Shown one piece after another: positions 27,215-34,836 of a DNA stretch of 64,000 nt. Position 1 is the first letter of the stretch, and each line of letters begins with the position of its first letter. The translations under genes were made by a program, and so were the position numbers. The notes under the pieces are model-generated. The model worked only from the letters and a program-made list of their open reading frames with translations, was not told the DNA's origin and searched no databases. Location: NCBI RefSeq assembly GCF_001418325.1, contig NZ_LIPN01000164.1, positions 62,001 to 126,000 on the forward strand. Reading direction: 5' to 3'. Origin of the DNA: Streptomyces atriruber. Its GTDB lineage: Bacteria; Actinomycetota; Actinomycetes; Streptomycetales; Streptomycetaceae.

Positions 27215-27484
27215 CTACGCGTTTGCGAACGGATCGCCCGAGACGCCCGCGAGCCGGATGAGCCCCGGACCGGACGCGTCGGCGACCACGACGTACACGG
27301 TGTACGTCCATCCACGGCGCGTCGCGTACTCCCCTGCCCAGGCGAGGAGTTCGTCGGCGTCGACCTCCGCCAGGACCTCGTACTCGTAGGAGCTCTTGGC
27401 CGGTACGTCCCAGAAGTGGACGCGGAAGGTGGCGTGGTCCTGTTCCCAGGCCGTGTCGCGTGGATCGATCAGGCGGATGTGCAT
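27215..27484 (-). CDS. Small hypothetical protein
   Basis: An 89-residue soluble protein starting MHIRLIDPRDTAWEQDHATF, rich in Tyr, Trp and acidic residues (YEYEVLAEVDADELLAWAGEY, cut here to its core WTYTVYVVVADA). The longer frame to 27571 lacks a good start, whereas ATG 27484 begins the well-behaved coding stretch. Proteins of this look are scattered in Streptomyces as uncharacterised. It lies divergent from the structured RNA described next. Confidence 0.65.
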   Translation of the reverse strand: MHIRLIDPRDTAWEQDHATFRVHFWDVPAKSSYEYEVLAEVDADELLAWAGEYATRRGWTYTVYVVVADASGPGLIRLAGVSGDPFANA

Positions 27485-27596
27485 GTGGGCAGCGTAGGTG
27501 AGTGCCTTCGGCCGGGGGTCGGGATCCGGTGTGTTCCACTTCACCCCGTACAGGACGGTGGCCCGGAACAACAGACAATGGTGCGTCGTTCTTCAA

Positions 27597-27760
27597 GGTG
27601 TGGCTGCGGAGGGGACAGTGTCCCCGGGCCTCACCTATAGCCCATGGGGAAGATCGTTCGGCTGAAGCCCCATGGAGCCTTTCGCCGAGAGGCGACCGCC
27701 CTCCGCTGACCACACCAAACGGCCCCGGCTGGTCTCCCCCGTCCAGTCGGGGCTCTTTCT
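27597..27760 (+). ncRNA. Probable structured small RNA with its own terminator
   Basis: A long-range stem closes the element: GGTGTGG (27597-27603) pairs with CCACACC (27710-27716), and GCGGAGGG (27606-27613) pairs with CCCTCCGC (27699-27706), 15 pairs in all around small internal loops. Inside are CCATGGGG/CCCCATGG (27642-27649/27668-27675) and TCGCC-GAGA-GGCGA (27682-27695), a stem with a GNRA tetraloop. A terminator hairpin with a T-rich tail follows at 27722-27753. No convincing protein frame covers it, and no plus-strand gene follows for 1.9 kb, so a free sRNA is more likely than a riboswitch. The promoter was not identified and the RNA family is not recognised. Confidence 0.5.
27722..27753 (+). 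terminator. Rho-independent terminator of the putative small RNA
   Basis: GCCCCGGCTGG pairs with CCAGTCGGGGC (one G-T pair) around the loop TCTCCCCCGT and is followed by TCTTTCTT. The T-tract fixes the plus orientation. Confidence 0.8.
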
Positions 27761-27793
27761 TGCCTGGTCACACGCCCGGCCAAAGGACATGCG

Positions 27794-28354
27794 TCAAGGG
27801 CGCAGGCCGACGTCGAGCAGACGGACCAGCTCGCCGACCCGGCCGCCGCCGCCCGGGGCCGCCGGAAAGCGTCCGAGTACGTCGGCGACCGCCGGTGTCG
27901 CGTGACACGCCGCCCGCTCGACCCGCTCGGCCCCGACGGTCCGGTCGTCACCGGCCACGAGCTCGGCCGCCCGCGCCGCATGGGCGGCCGCGCCCAGAAT
28001 GTGCTTGACCTGGGTGGCCTTGGCCAGCGGATGCAGATAGGCGGCGCCCGCCGCGGCCATCGCTGCCCGCGCCGCCTCGCGCCCGGCCTCGGTGTCCGCG
28101 TCCTTGGCAGCCTTCAGGGCCGCCCACGCCGTGTCGCGCAGGGCCTTCCCCCGCTCGCCGCCCCGCGCGAACTCCCATGCCGCGCCGATCGCCTCCCGCG
28201 GCCGCGCGTCGTCCGGCCGACCGGCCTCGAACACCGCGAGCACCTCCTCCGCGCACGCCGCGGCGAACGCCGTGACCTCGCGGAGGTCCTGCTTGCTCAG
28301 CACGATCTCGGCCGTCGCGGTTGCCTGCCCCGCCTCGCTCGTCTCTCCTGCCAT
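27794..28354 (-). CDS. Putative immunity protein (Imm-5-like)
   Basis: A 186-residue, all-helical, Ala-rich protein. The segments LSKQDLREVTAFAAACAEEV, RPREAIGAAWEFARGGERG and AYLHPLAKATQVKHILGAAA match the pattern of Streptomyces proteins annotated as putative immunity (Imm-5-like). No polymorphic toxin gene is adjacent, so it would be an orphan immunity gene or have another role. The family call rests on memory of the pattern. ATG 28354. Confidence 0.55.
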   Translation of the reverse strand: MAGETSEAGQATATAEIVLSKQDLREVTAFAAACAEEVLAVFEAGRPDDARPREAIGAAWEFARGGERGKALRDTAWAALKAAKDADTEAGREAARAAMAAAGAAYLHPLAKATQVKHILGAAAHAARAAELVAGDDRTVGAERVERAACHATPAVADVLGRFPAAPGGGGRVGELVRLLDVGLRP

Positions 28355-28384
28355 GCCTCTATCTTCGCTGGCTCCGCGCGTCTC

Positions 28385-28882
28385 TCAACGGCCGGTGGAT
28401 CCGTCGATCTGTTCGCGCAGGATGTCGGCGTGGCCTGCGTGGCGGCCGGTCTCCTCGATCATGTGCACCAGAACCCATCGCATCGACGGCACCGGCCCTC
28501 GGCGCGGCGCGCGCGGAGCGGGCAAGGTCAGATCCGGGCAGGCGTCGATGACCTGGTTCGCCCGCTCGACGGTCTTCCGGTAGTCGGCACGCACGCTGTC
28601 GACCGAGTCCTCCGGGCACGGCCTCATGGTCGCCTGCCACTCGCCGGGCTCCTCACCGAGGAAGTAGAAGCGCTCGACGTACGCGAGGTGCTTGAGGAGC
28701 CCGAGCAGGCTCGTGCCCGAGGGGACTCCGGCCGTGCGGACCTGCGGTTCCGGCGCGCCCGCGACCTTGTCCGCGATCGAACTCCGCAGCTGGTCGAGGA
28801 TGCCCAGCAGGGTGGCCTTCTCCTCGGTGTCGGTGTCGGTGTCGGTGTCGGCGGCCCTCGGAGGCCTGGTGTTCTTCCGCAT
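28385..28882 (-). CDS. DinB-superfamily (DUF664-type) protein
   Basis: A 165-residue helical-bundle protein of the DinB/MSMEG-like thiol-transferase superfamily. GLLKHLAYVERFYF and RWVLVHMIEETGRHAGHADI supply the three metal-binding histidines. Members bind Zn or Ni and include mycothiol-dependent enzymes; the reaction here is unknown. ATG 28882 is chosen. Just inside the start the codons form a tandem (GTCGGT)n repeat that encodes Asp-Thr four times over (near 28830-28853), a likely site of length variation. It is four bases downstream of the methyltransferase stop. Confidence 0.82.
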   Translation of the reverse strand: MRKNTRPPRAADTDTDTDTEEKATLLGILDQLRSSIADKVAGAPEPQVRTAGVPSGTSLLGLLKHLAYVERFYFLGEEPGEWQATMRPCPEDSVDSVRADYRKTVERANQVIDACPDLTLPAPRAPRRGPVPSMRWVLVHMIEETGRHAGHADILREQIDGSTGR

Positions 28883-28886
28883 CGGG

Positions 28887-29561
28887 TCACTCCGTTCCGG
28901 TAGTGGGCCGGAGCAGGTCGGCGGTGGACTGGATGAGCAGGACGTTGTCCACGACCGTGGCGGTCTCACCACCAGGGCCGGTGGCCCGGCGGCGGGCCAT
29001 CTCCGCGCGCAGGACGGGCCAGCGCGCCGGGTCGAGACCGAGATCGGCGGCGACCTCTTCCGGGGTCGGGAAGTGACGGGCGGGGTCCTGGTTCCAGGAC
29101 CAGGGCGCGGTGGAGCCGTGGTCGACGATCAGCAGGAGGCCGCCGGGGCGCAGGGAGCGTGCGGCCGCGCGCAGGACATGGGTGCGGAGCAGCGGGAACG
29201 GGGTGTGGAAGTACTGGGCGGAGACCAGGTCGAACCGGCCCGCAGGGAGGCCTCCGGCCAGATCGTGCTGTGCGGCGGTGACCCGATCCACAACACCGAG
29301 ATGCCGTGCACGCTCCCGCAGCCGCTCGACGGCCGTGACGGAGATGTCCACGGCGGTGACGTGCCAGCCCTGCTGGGCGAGCCAGACGGCATCGCCTCCG
29401 GCGCCGCAGCCCAGGTCCAGGGCGGTACCCGGGAGCAGCGGCGTGGCGGTCTCGGCGAGCAGCGGATTGACGCGGGTGCCCCAGTCGCGGTGAGTTCGGT
29501 AGTGCCGCTCCCAGAACTGTTCCGCGCTCTCGACCGCAGCGGTGTTTTCGGTGGAATCCAT
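28887..29561 (-). CDS. SAM-dependent methyltransferase
   Basis: A 224-residue class-I methyltransferase. Motif I reads ALDLGCGAGGDAVWLAQQG near residue 44, with motif post-I VTAVDIS, motif II FDLVSAQYFHTPF and motif III LRPGGLLLIVDHG. The N-terminal WERHYRTHRDWGTRVNPLL is typical of the small thiopurine/tellurite-resistance-like methyltransferases often seen in Streptomyces. ATG 29561 has AAGGGAC upstream. It forms an operon with the DinB-like gene. The substrate is unknown. Confidence 0.85.
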   Translation of the reverse strand: MDSTENTAAVESAEQFWERHYRTHRDWGTRVNPLLAETATPLLPGTALDLGCGAGGDAVWLAQQGWHVTAVDISVTAVERLRERARHLGVVDRVTAAQHDLAGGLPAGRFDLVSAQYFHTPFPLLRTHVLRAAARSLRPGGLLLIVDHGSTAPWSWNQDPARHFPTPEEVAADLGLDPARWPVLRAEMARRRATGPGGETATVVDNVLLIQSTADLLRPTTGTE

Positions 29562-29701
29562 TGACGGTGTCCCTTGGTCGCCGGTGATGTACCGACAGCT
29601 TCGGCAGCGCCGTTTCGCCCCTGCAATGAAAATTGCAGATCCGCACAATCCGGCTTGCTCTCGAAGGCCCACTGTCAGTGGTGGCTGGGAGGCTGGGTCT
29701 C

Positions 29702-29974
29702 ATGGACAGCGACGATGAGCAGCTGCTGCGCGGACGGGTGTACGGCCAGGATCACGAACGTCCGGGCCCGCGCCCCGGACAGTCCTACGCCGAGCTGGTG
29801 GGCGGCCCGCTGGACGGGCTGCTGCTCGACATCACCGGCTGGACGCGCGAGGAGGCAGACGCGGGCATCGCCCTCCCGACCGAGCTGGGGCAGTTCGGTG
29901 CCGGTGGCCGGTCGACGTACCGCCCGCGGCCGGGCGGCGAGCCCCGCTTCGAGTGGACCGGCGACATTCGATGA
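29702..29974 (+). CDS. Small hypothetical protein
   Basis: A 90-residue acidic protein beginning MDSDDEQLLRGRVYGQDHE, with the block YAELVGGPLDGLLLDITGW in the middle; the phrase GGPLDG recurs in many uncharacterised actinobacterial proteins. ATG 29702 has GGGAGG about 12 bases upstream. No membrane segment is visible. It lies immediately before the ABC-F leader region. Confidence 0.65.
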   Translation: MDSDDEQLLRGRVYGQDHERPGPRPGQSYAELVGGPLDGLLLDITGWTREEADAGIALPTELGQFGAGGRSTYRPRPGGEPRFEWTGDIR

Positions 29975-30047
29975 CCGGACACGGGGCCACCAGGCCCGCA
30001 CGCCCGCCCGGAAAAGCACAGGAAGAGCGGCAGGTGCCGCTGTTAGC

Positions 30048-30101
30048 ATGATTTTCATGGCACGAGGTATCTGGTCGCAGAAGGTCCGCTCCGCCCGCTG
30101 A
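30048..30101 (+). CDS. Leader peptide of the ABC-F gene
   Basis: A short frame encodes [17 protein letters not shown] and stops 100 bases before the ABC-F start; an internal ATG at 30057 could give a 14-residue form. Actinobacterial ABC-F and Erm resistance genes are often controlled by ribosome stalling on such leaders. Here the leader stop codon overlaps one arm of the alternative hairpins described in the next entry. It ends in basic residues (QKVRSAR), as several known leaders do. It is too short to judge by codon bias alone. Confidence 0.6.
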   Translation: MIFMARGIWSQKVRSAR

Positions 30102-30158
30102 CGGCGGCGCCCTTCTCCCACTGAATCAGCGCTCGCCGTCCCGGTTCCCGCCGGGCGG
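30100..30158 (+). promoter_or_regulatory. Attenuator with two mutually exclusive hairpins before the ABC-F gene
   Basis: GACGGCG (30100-30106, overlapping the leader stop) pairs perfectly with CGCCGTC (30134-30140). CCG-T-CCCGG (30136-30144) pairs with CCGGGCGG (30151-30158) around TTCCCG. The two structures share 30136-30140 and cannot coexist. A ribosome resting on the leader stop would cover the first arm and so free the second hairpin, the logic of attenuation. Confidence 0.5.
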
Positions 30159-30201
30159 CCGCTCGTCGCTGCCCGGCTCCCTGCGAGCTGCGGAGCACCC
30201 C

Positions 30202-31890
30202 GTGAACCCCACCCCCCTTCCCGAAACCGCGCCCCTGTCCCTGCCCGTGCCCGAGCCCGTCGAGGCGGGCGGCAGCGCACACGTCCGTGCCGAGGGCGTC
30301 ACCGTCACCCTCGGGGCCAGGCGCGTCCTCGACGACGTCTCGGTCACCGTCTCCGCCCGGTCGCGGATCGCCGTCGTCGGCGAGAACGGCCGGGGCAAGA
30401 CGACCCTGCTGCACGTCCTCGCCGGGCTGATCGCTCCAGACGAGGGCGCCGTGCACCGGGTCGGCACGATCGGCCTGGCCCGCCAGGAACTGTCCGCGCG
30501 GGACGGCGAGACCGTCGGCACCCTGACGTCCGAGGCCCTTTCGGCATCGCTCACGGCGCTCGCCGCGCTGGACGAGGCGACCCGCGCCATGGCCGACGGC
30601 GACCCCGCCGCCGACGACCGCTACGCCGTGGCGCTCGACGCCGCCACCGGACTCGACGCATGGGACGCCGAACGCCGTGTCGACGTAGCCCTGGAAGCCC
30701 TCGGTGCCTGCACGGACCGGGACCGTCCGCTGTCGGCCCTGTCGGTCGGGCAGCGCTACCGGGTACGGCTGGCGTGCCTGCTCGGCGCGCGGCACGACGT
30801 CCTGCTGCTCGACGAGCCGACCAACCACCTGGACGCCGCCGGTCTCGGCTTCCTGACCCGCAGACTGCGCGAGCACGACGGCGGCCTCGCCCTCGTCAGC
30901 CACGACCGGGCGCTGCTGCGCGACGTCGCGGACCGGTTCCTCGACCTCGACCCGACGCGCGACGGGAAGACCCGCCTGTACGCGGGCGGTTACGACGCCT
31001 GGGAGGCCGCCCGGCGCCGCGAGCGTGAGCGCTGGGAGCAGGACCACGAGGAGCAGCAGGAGGAGCACCGGCGGCTGCAGGACGCGGCGGCGAAGGCCCG
31101 CGACCGGCTCTCGACTGGGTGGCGTCCGGACAAGGGAACCGGCAAGCATCAGCGTCAGTCCCGGGCCCCCGGTGTCGTACAGGCGCTGAAGCGGCAGCAG
31201 GGCGCCCTGGAGGCGCACCGGATCGACGTACCGGAGCCGCCTCCCGTGTTCCACGGGCCGGACCTGGGCGTCCGCCGGGGCGCGCCGCAGCTGCGGGCGC
31301 ACGGTGTCGCGGTCGACGGCCGCCTCGCCGGTCCCGTCGACCTCACGCTCGACGGCGGCGACCGGCTGCTCGTCACGGGACCGAACGGCGCCGGGAAGTC
31401 CACGCTGCTCTCGGTGCTGGCGGGGTCGCTCGCGCCCACGGACGGATACGTCGCCACCGCCGAGGGGGCCCGGGTCGCCCGGGTGACCCAGGAGACCGCG
31501 GCGCAGGATCCAGGGCTCACGGCCAGTGAGGTGCACGCCCTGCACGTGGGGCGGCTGGTCGCCCGAGGGGTGCTGCGCGACGCCGACGTCGTCCCGCTCG
31601 GCTCGCTCGGCCTGCTGGACCGGGATGCCTTGCGCACGCCGGTCGGGCGGATGTCGCAGGGGCAGCAGCGGCGCCTCGACCTGGCGTTGGCACTGTCCGG
31701 ACGGCCGGGCACGATCCTGCTCGACGAACCGACCAACCACCTGTCGGCCACGCTCGTCGACGAGTTGACCGAGGCGCTCCGCTCCACGAGTGCCGCTGTC
31801 GTGGTCGCGACCCACGACCGGCAGCTGCTGCGGGACCTCGCTCACTGGCCGCGTCTGCGGATCGGGAACTCCGGCCACAGCGATGGGTGA
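30202..31890 (+). CDS. ABC-F family ATPase (ribosome-protection type)
   Basis: A 562-residue protein with two ABC domains and no membrane segment. Domain 1 has Walker [10 protein letters not shown] (60-68), signature LSVGQ (180-184) and Walker [12 protein letters not shown] (201-211). Domain 2 has Walker [10 protein letters not shown] (~393-401), signature [12 protein letters not shown] and Walker [12 protein letters not shown]. Between them, residues ~265-345 form the long charged helical linker ([20 protein letters not shown]) that in ABC-F proteins reaches toward the peptidyl-transferase centre. It resembles the TlrC-like resistance ABC-Fs that protect against macrolides, lincosamides or pleuromutilins; drug range is not predictable here. 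GTG 30202 with GGAG. A leader peptide and attenuator precede it. Confidence 0.9.
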   Translation: MNPTPLPETAPLSLPVPEPVEAGGSAHVRAEGVTVTLGARRVLDDVSVTVSARSRIAVVGENGRGKTTLLHVLAGLIAPDEGAVHRVGTIGLARQELSARDGETVGTLTSEALSASLTALAALDEATRAMADGDPAADDRYAVALDAATGLDAWDAERRVDVALEALGACTDRDRPLSALSVGQRYRVRLACLLGARHDVLLLDEPTNHLDAAGLGFLTRRLREHDGGLALVSHDRALLRDVADRFLDLDPTRDGKTRLYAGGYDAWEAARRRERERWEQDHEEQQEEHRRLQDAAAKARDRLSTGWRPDKGTGKHQRQSRAPGVVQALKRQQGALEAHRIDVPEPPPVFHGPDLGVRRGAPQLRAHGVAVDGRLAGPVDLTLDGGDRLLVTGPNGAGKSTLLSVLAGSLAPTDGYVATAEGARVARVTQETAAQDPGLTASEVHALHVGRLVARGVLRDADVVPLGSLGLLDRDALRTPVGRMSQGQQRRLDLALALSGRPGTILLDEPTNHLSATLVDELTEALRSTSAAVVVATHDRQLLRDLAHWPRLRIGNSGHSDG

Positions 31891-31948
31891 GGGGGCGGTA
31901 ACCAAGAGGTTCCCCGGTCACCAAAAAGTGCGTTCTTCCACGTCAGCG

Positions 31949-31989
31949 CTTGGTCTCCTACGGTTCCCCAGTAACCGCAGGAGACCAAG
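31949..31989. repeat. Long inverted repeat between the ABC-F gene and ridA
   Basis: CTTGGTCTCCT-A-CGGTT (31949-31965) pairs with AACCG-C-AGGAGACCAAG (31973-31989): 16 pairs with one mismatch around a seven-base loop. Further GGTAACC and GGTCACC dyads lie at 31897-31922. It may terminate the ABC-F transcript, act as an operator (GGTAACC-type sites suit HxlR regulators), or fold in the ridA leader RNA. Confidence 0.6.
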
Positions 31990-32018
31990 GACGCCTTGGT
32001 CCGACGAGGAGGCACAGC

Positions 32019-32426
32019 ATGACCGTCACCCTGGTGAACCCGCCCGGACTCGTGGAAGTCGACGCCTACCGGCAGGTGTCGGTCGCGACCGGGTCGAGGC
32101 TGGTCCACATCGCCGGGCAGGTGTCCTGGGACGCCGAGGGGGTCACGGTCGGCGAGGGCGATCTGGCCGCACAGGTCGAGCAGTGCTACCTCAACGTCGG
32201 CACCGCCCTGGCCGGGGTCGGCGGCTCCTACGACGACGTGGCGAAGCTGACCGTCCACGTCGTCGACTGGACCCCCGACAAGATGCCGCTGTTCCTGGAG
32301 GGTGTCGCCCGCGCCGCCGCGAAGCTGGGGGTGACCCCGATGGCGCCCGGCACACTGCTCGGGGTCGCGGCCCTGGACGTGCCCGCCCATCTGGTCGAGG
32401 TCGAAGCCGTCGCCGTACTCGACTGA
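32019..32426 (+). CDS. RidA (YjgF/YER057c/UK114) family protein
   Basis: A 135-residue protein of the RidA family, which hydrolyse reactive enamine/imine intermediates or have related roles. LVHIAGQVSWDAEG near residue 30, QVEQCYLNVGTALAGVGGSY and TVHVVDW match the fold. The C-terminal TLLGVAALDVPAHLVEVEAVAVL shows a non-canonical active site: the substrate-binding Arg of strict RidA (in the x-R-x-x-V/A block) is replaced by a Leu-Gly context, pointing to an Rid1-7 subgroup. ATG 32019 has GAGGAGG. Confidence 0.83.
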   Translation: MTVTLVNPPGLVEVDAYRQVSVATGSRLVHIAGQVSWDAEGVTVGEGDLAAQVEQCYLNVGTALAGVGGSYDDVAKLTVHVVDWTPDKMPLFLEGVARAAAKLGVTPMAPGTLLGVAALDVPAHLVEVEAVAVLD

Positions 32427-32692
32427 GTTCCCGCTCCCGGGCACTGAACCGAACAGGTGTATCTCGGGGCCGCTCATTGGTCCATGCCACTGACGCAGCG
32501 CAGGCGGTGGGGCCGCCTCTGGCGAAAACCGGTCCCCGGCGCGCCCTTGACCCGCCTGGACCGGCGCTGACATGCGAAATCCCACTTCCTGGGCATGATT
32601 GACGGATCGTCGGAGAGCCGGTACCACTGACGCACGCCCGGCCCCGCACGCCCCGTCACGCTTCATCGGCCCAGGAGTCCCAGGAGGCTGCA

Positions 32693-34684
32693 TTGCGAGG
32701 ATCCGCCACCGCCCCCAACTCGTCCGCGCGCAGACGAACCGTCAGGACGGCGGGCGCCCTCGCGTCGGCCGGCCTGCTGATTCCGCTGCTCGGCGCGGCC
32801 CCGTCCGCGGGCGTTCCCCAACAGGCAGCAGCGGAGCGGCTGCAGGGAGCCTTCGCCGCTGCCGCCGACGAATACCGCGTGCCCCAGAGCGTGCTGCTCG
32901 GCGTCGCCTACCTGCAGTCGCGCTGGGACGCGCACGGCGGCGCGGCCAGCGTCACCGGGGGCTACGGCCCCATGCACCTCACCGACGCGCGCACCGCCCT
33001 GGCCTCGGCCCCGCACCACAGCGAGGGCACGGAGGACCCGCGCGGCGACACCGCACGCCCGGCGCCGCCGCCGAAGACCGCGGTGCCCGACGAGTCCGGA
33101 CTCCCCGCCCGCCTCCGGACGCTGCCCCGCGCGGCCGAGCTGTCCGGCCGGTCCGCCGACGAGCTGCGCACCGACCCCGCGGCGAACGTCGAGGGCGGCG
33201 CGGCCCTGCTCGCAGCGGCCCAGCGCAAGCTCGGCAAGCCGCTGAGCAGCGACCCCGCCGACTGGTACGGCGCCGTCGCCCGCTTCTCCGGGGCGGACGA
33301 CGAGGCCACCGCGGCCACGTACGCCAACGACGTCTTCGCCGTGATCCGTGACGGCGAACGGCGCACCACGGACGCGGGCCAGCGCGTGACGCTCGCGCCG
33401 GAGCCGGGCCTGGCGCCCGACGCGGCGCAGCTGAAGCGGATGGGCCTGCGCAAGGCGCCCGCCGGTGAGACCGAGTGCCCTAAGACCGTGTCGTGCGAGT
33501 GGATTCCCGCGCCGTACGAGGAGTTCAAGGACCCCAACGGCAATCCCGACTACGGCAACCACGACCTGTCGGACCGGCCGAAGAGCCAGAGCATCGACAC
33601 GATCGTCGTCCACGACACCGAGGGCAGGTGGGAAGGCGTCCTGAACATGGTGCAGGACCCGACCTACGTGTCGTGGCAGTACACCCTGCGCTCCACCGAC
33701 GGGCACATCGCCCAGCACGTGAAGGCCAAGGACGTGGCCTGGCACGCGGGCAACTGGTACGTGAACGCCAAGTCGATCGGCCTGGAGCACGAGGGCTTCC
33801 TCACCGCGCCCGACACCTGGTACACGGAGGCGATGTACCGCTCGTCGGCGCGGCTGGTGAAGTACCTCGCGAAGAAGTACGACATCCCGCTGGACCGGCA
33901 GCACGTCCTCGGCCACGACAACGTCCAGGGCACGGTGACGTCGTCGATCCCGGGCATGCACACGGACCCGGGCCCGTACTGGGACTGGCAGCACTACTTC
34001 ACGCTGCTCGGCAAGCCGTTCCACCGCACGGCGGGTCCGGACGGCGGAGTGGTGACGGTGGCGCCCGAGTACTCCAAGAACCAGCCGGAGTACACGGGTT
34101 GCGTGAAGCCCGGCGAGAAGTGCGTGCCGCACGGCTCGGCGGCGGTGCGCGTCCACACCGAGCCGCGTGACGACGCGCCGCTCATCAAGGACATCGGCAA
34201 GCGCCCCGGCGGCCAGGACTCCACGATCGACGTGAACGACACGGGTGCGCGGCTCTCCACCGGCCAGCAGTACGCGGTCGCCGAGCGCCGGGGCGACTGG
34301 ACGGCCGTCTGGTACCTCGGCCAGAAGGCCTGGTTCAAGAATCCGAAGAAGCAGCCCACCGCGGTCGACGCGAAGGGCCTGGTGCTGACGCCGAAGGCCG
34401 GGGCGAGCGAGGTCCCGGTGTACGGGCGGGCCTACCCCGAGAAGGAGGCCTACCCGGCAGGCGTGCCGGTCCAGACGGTCTCGCCGCTGCCGTACAAGAT
34501 CCTCGCGGGTCAGAAGTACGTCGTCGGCGACAAGGTCCCGGGCGAGTACTTCTACTCCCCGACGTTCGACACCGCACCGCACAAGGTGGTGCGCGGCAAG
34601 GACATGTACTACGTGATCCAGTACGGGCACCGCGTCGGCTATGTGCGGGCGGCCGATGTCCAGGTGGCGCGGTCGGGTTCCTGA
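32693..34684 (+). CDS. Secreted N-acetylmuramoyl-L-alanine amidase with N-terminal lysozyme-like region
   Basis: A 663-residue secreted protein starting at TTG 32693, the only start that fits the AGGAGG site seven bases upstream. A signal peptide (RRRTVRTAGALASAGLLI, then an Ala-rich cleavage zone) leads to a helical region ~40-240 resembling a transglycosylase-type domain (VPQSVLLGVAYLQSRWDAHG). The amidase-2/PGRP domain ~295-445 contains zinc ligands in TIVVHDTEG and GMHTDPGPYWDW plus GLEHEGF. The C-terminal ~200 residues carry SH3-like repeats (ARVHTEP-type). It would cleave the stem peptide from peptidoglycan during growth or development. A strong hairpin follows. Confidence 0.88.
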   Translation: MRGSATAPNSSARRRTVRTAGALASAGLLIPLLGAAPSAGVPQQAAAERLQGAFAAAADEYRVPQSVLLGVAYLQSRWDAHGGAASVTGGYGPMHLTDARTALASAPHHSEGTEDPRGDTARPAPPPKTAVPDESGLPARLRTLPRAAELSGRSADELRTDPAANVEGGAALLAAAQRKLGKPLSSDPADWYGAVARFSGADDEATAATYANDVFAVIRDGERRTTDAGQRVTLAPEPGLAPDAAQLKRMGLRKAPAGETECPKTVSCEWIPAPYEEFKDPNGNPDYGNHDLSDRPKSQSIDTIVVHDTEGRWEGVLNMVQDPTYVSWQYTLRSTDGHIAQHVKAKDVAWHAGNWYVNAKSIGLEHEGFLTAPDTWYTEAMYRSSARLVKYLAKKYDIPLDRQHVLGHDNVQGTVTSSIPGMHTDPGPYWDWQHYFTLLGKPFHRTAGPDGGVVTVAPEYSKNQPEYTGCVKPGEKCVPHGSAAVRVHTEPRDDAPLIKDIGKRPGGQDSTIDVNDTGARLSTGQQYAVAERRGDWTAVWYLGQKAWFKNPKKQPTAVDAKGLVLTPKAGASEVPVYGRAYPEKEAYPAGVPVQTVSPLPYKILAGQKYVVGDKVPGEYFYSPTFDTAPHKVVRGKDMYYVIQYGHRVGYVRAADVQVARSGS

Positions 34685-34698
34685 CCTCGCCGGAATGA

Positions 34699-34738
34699 GT
34701 CGGGTCCGGGTCTGCGTGGGGGCAGGCCCGGACCCGAC
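34699..34738. terminator. Strong hairpin terminator between convergent amidase and SEDS genes
   Basis: GTCGGGTCCGGG-TCTGC pairs with GCAGG-CCCGGACCCGAC: 17 pairs including one G-T, six-base loop GTGGGG. It lies 15 bases after the amidase stop. No T-tract. Confidence 0.75.
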
Positions 34739-34836
34739 GTACGATCCGGAGCGACCCGAAGCGCGCGGTGGGGCTCCTCTGCCGCGTCGAACTCGCGCCC
34801 GGCGCGGACGGGGTCACCGAGTCCGGTGGGTCCACG

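Noticed and set aside
27597..27716. tRNA or rRNA-like gene
   Set aside because: There is a long closing stem but no cloverleaf, anticodon arm or T-arm sequence.
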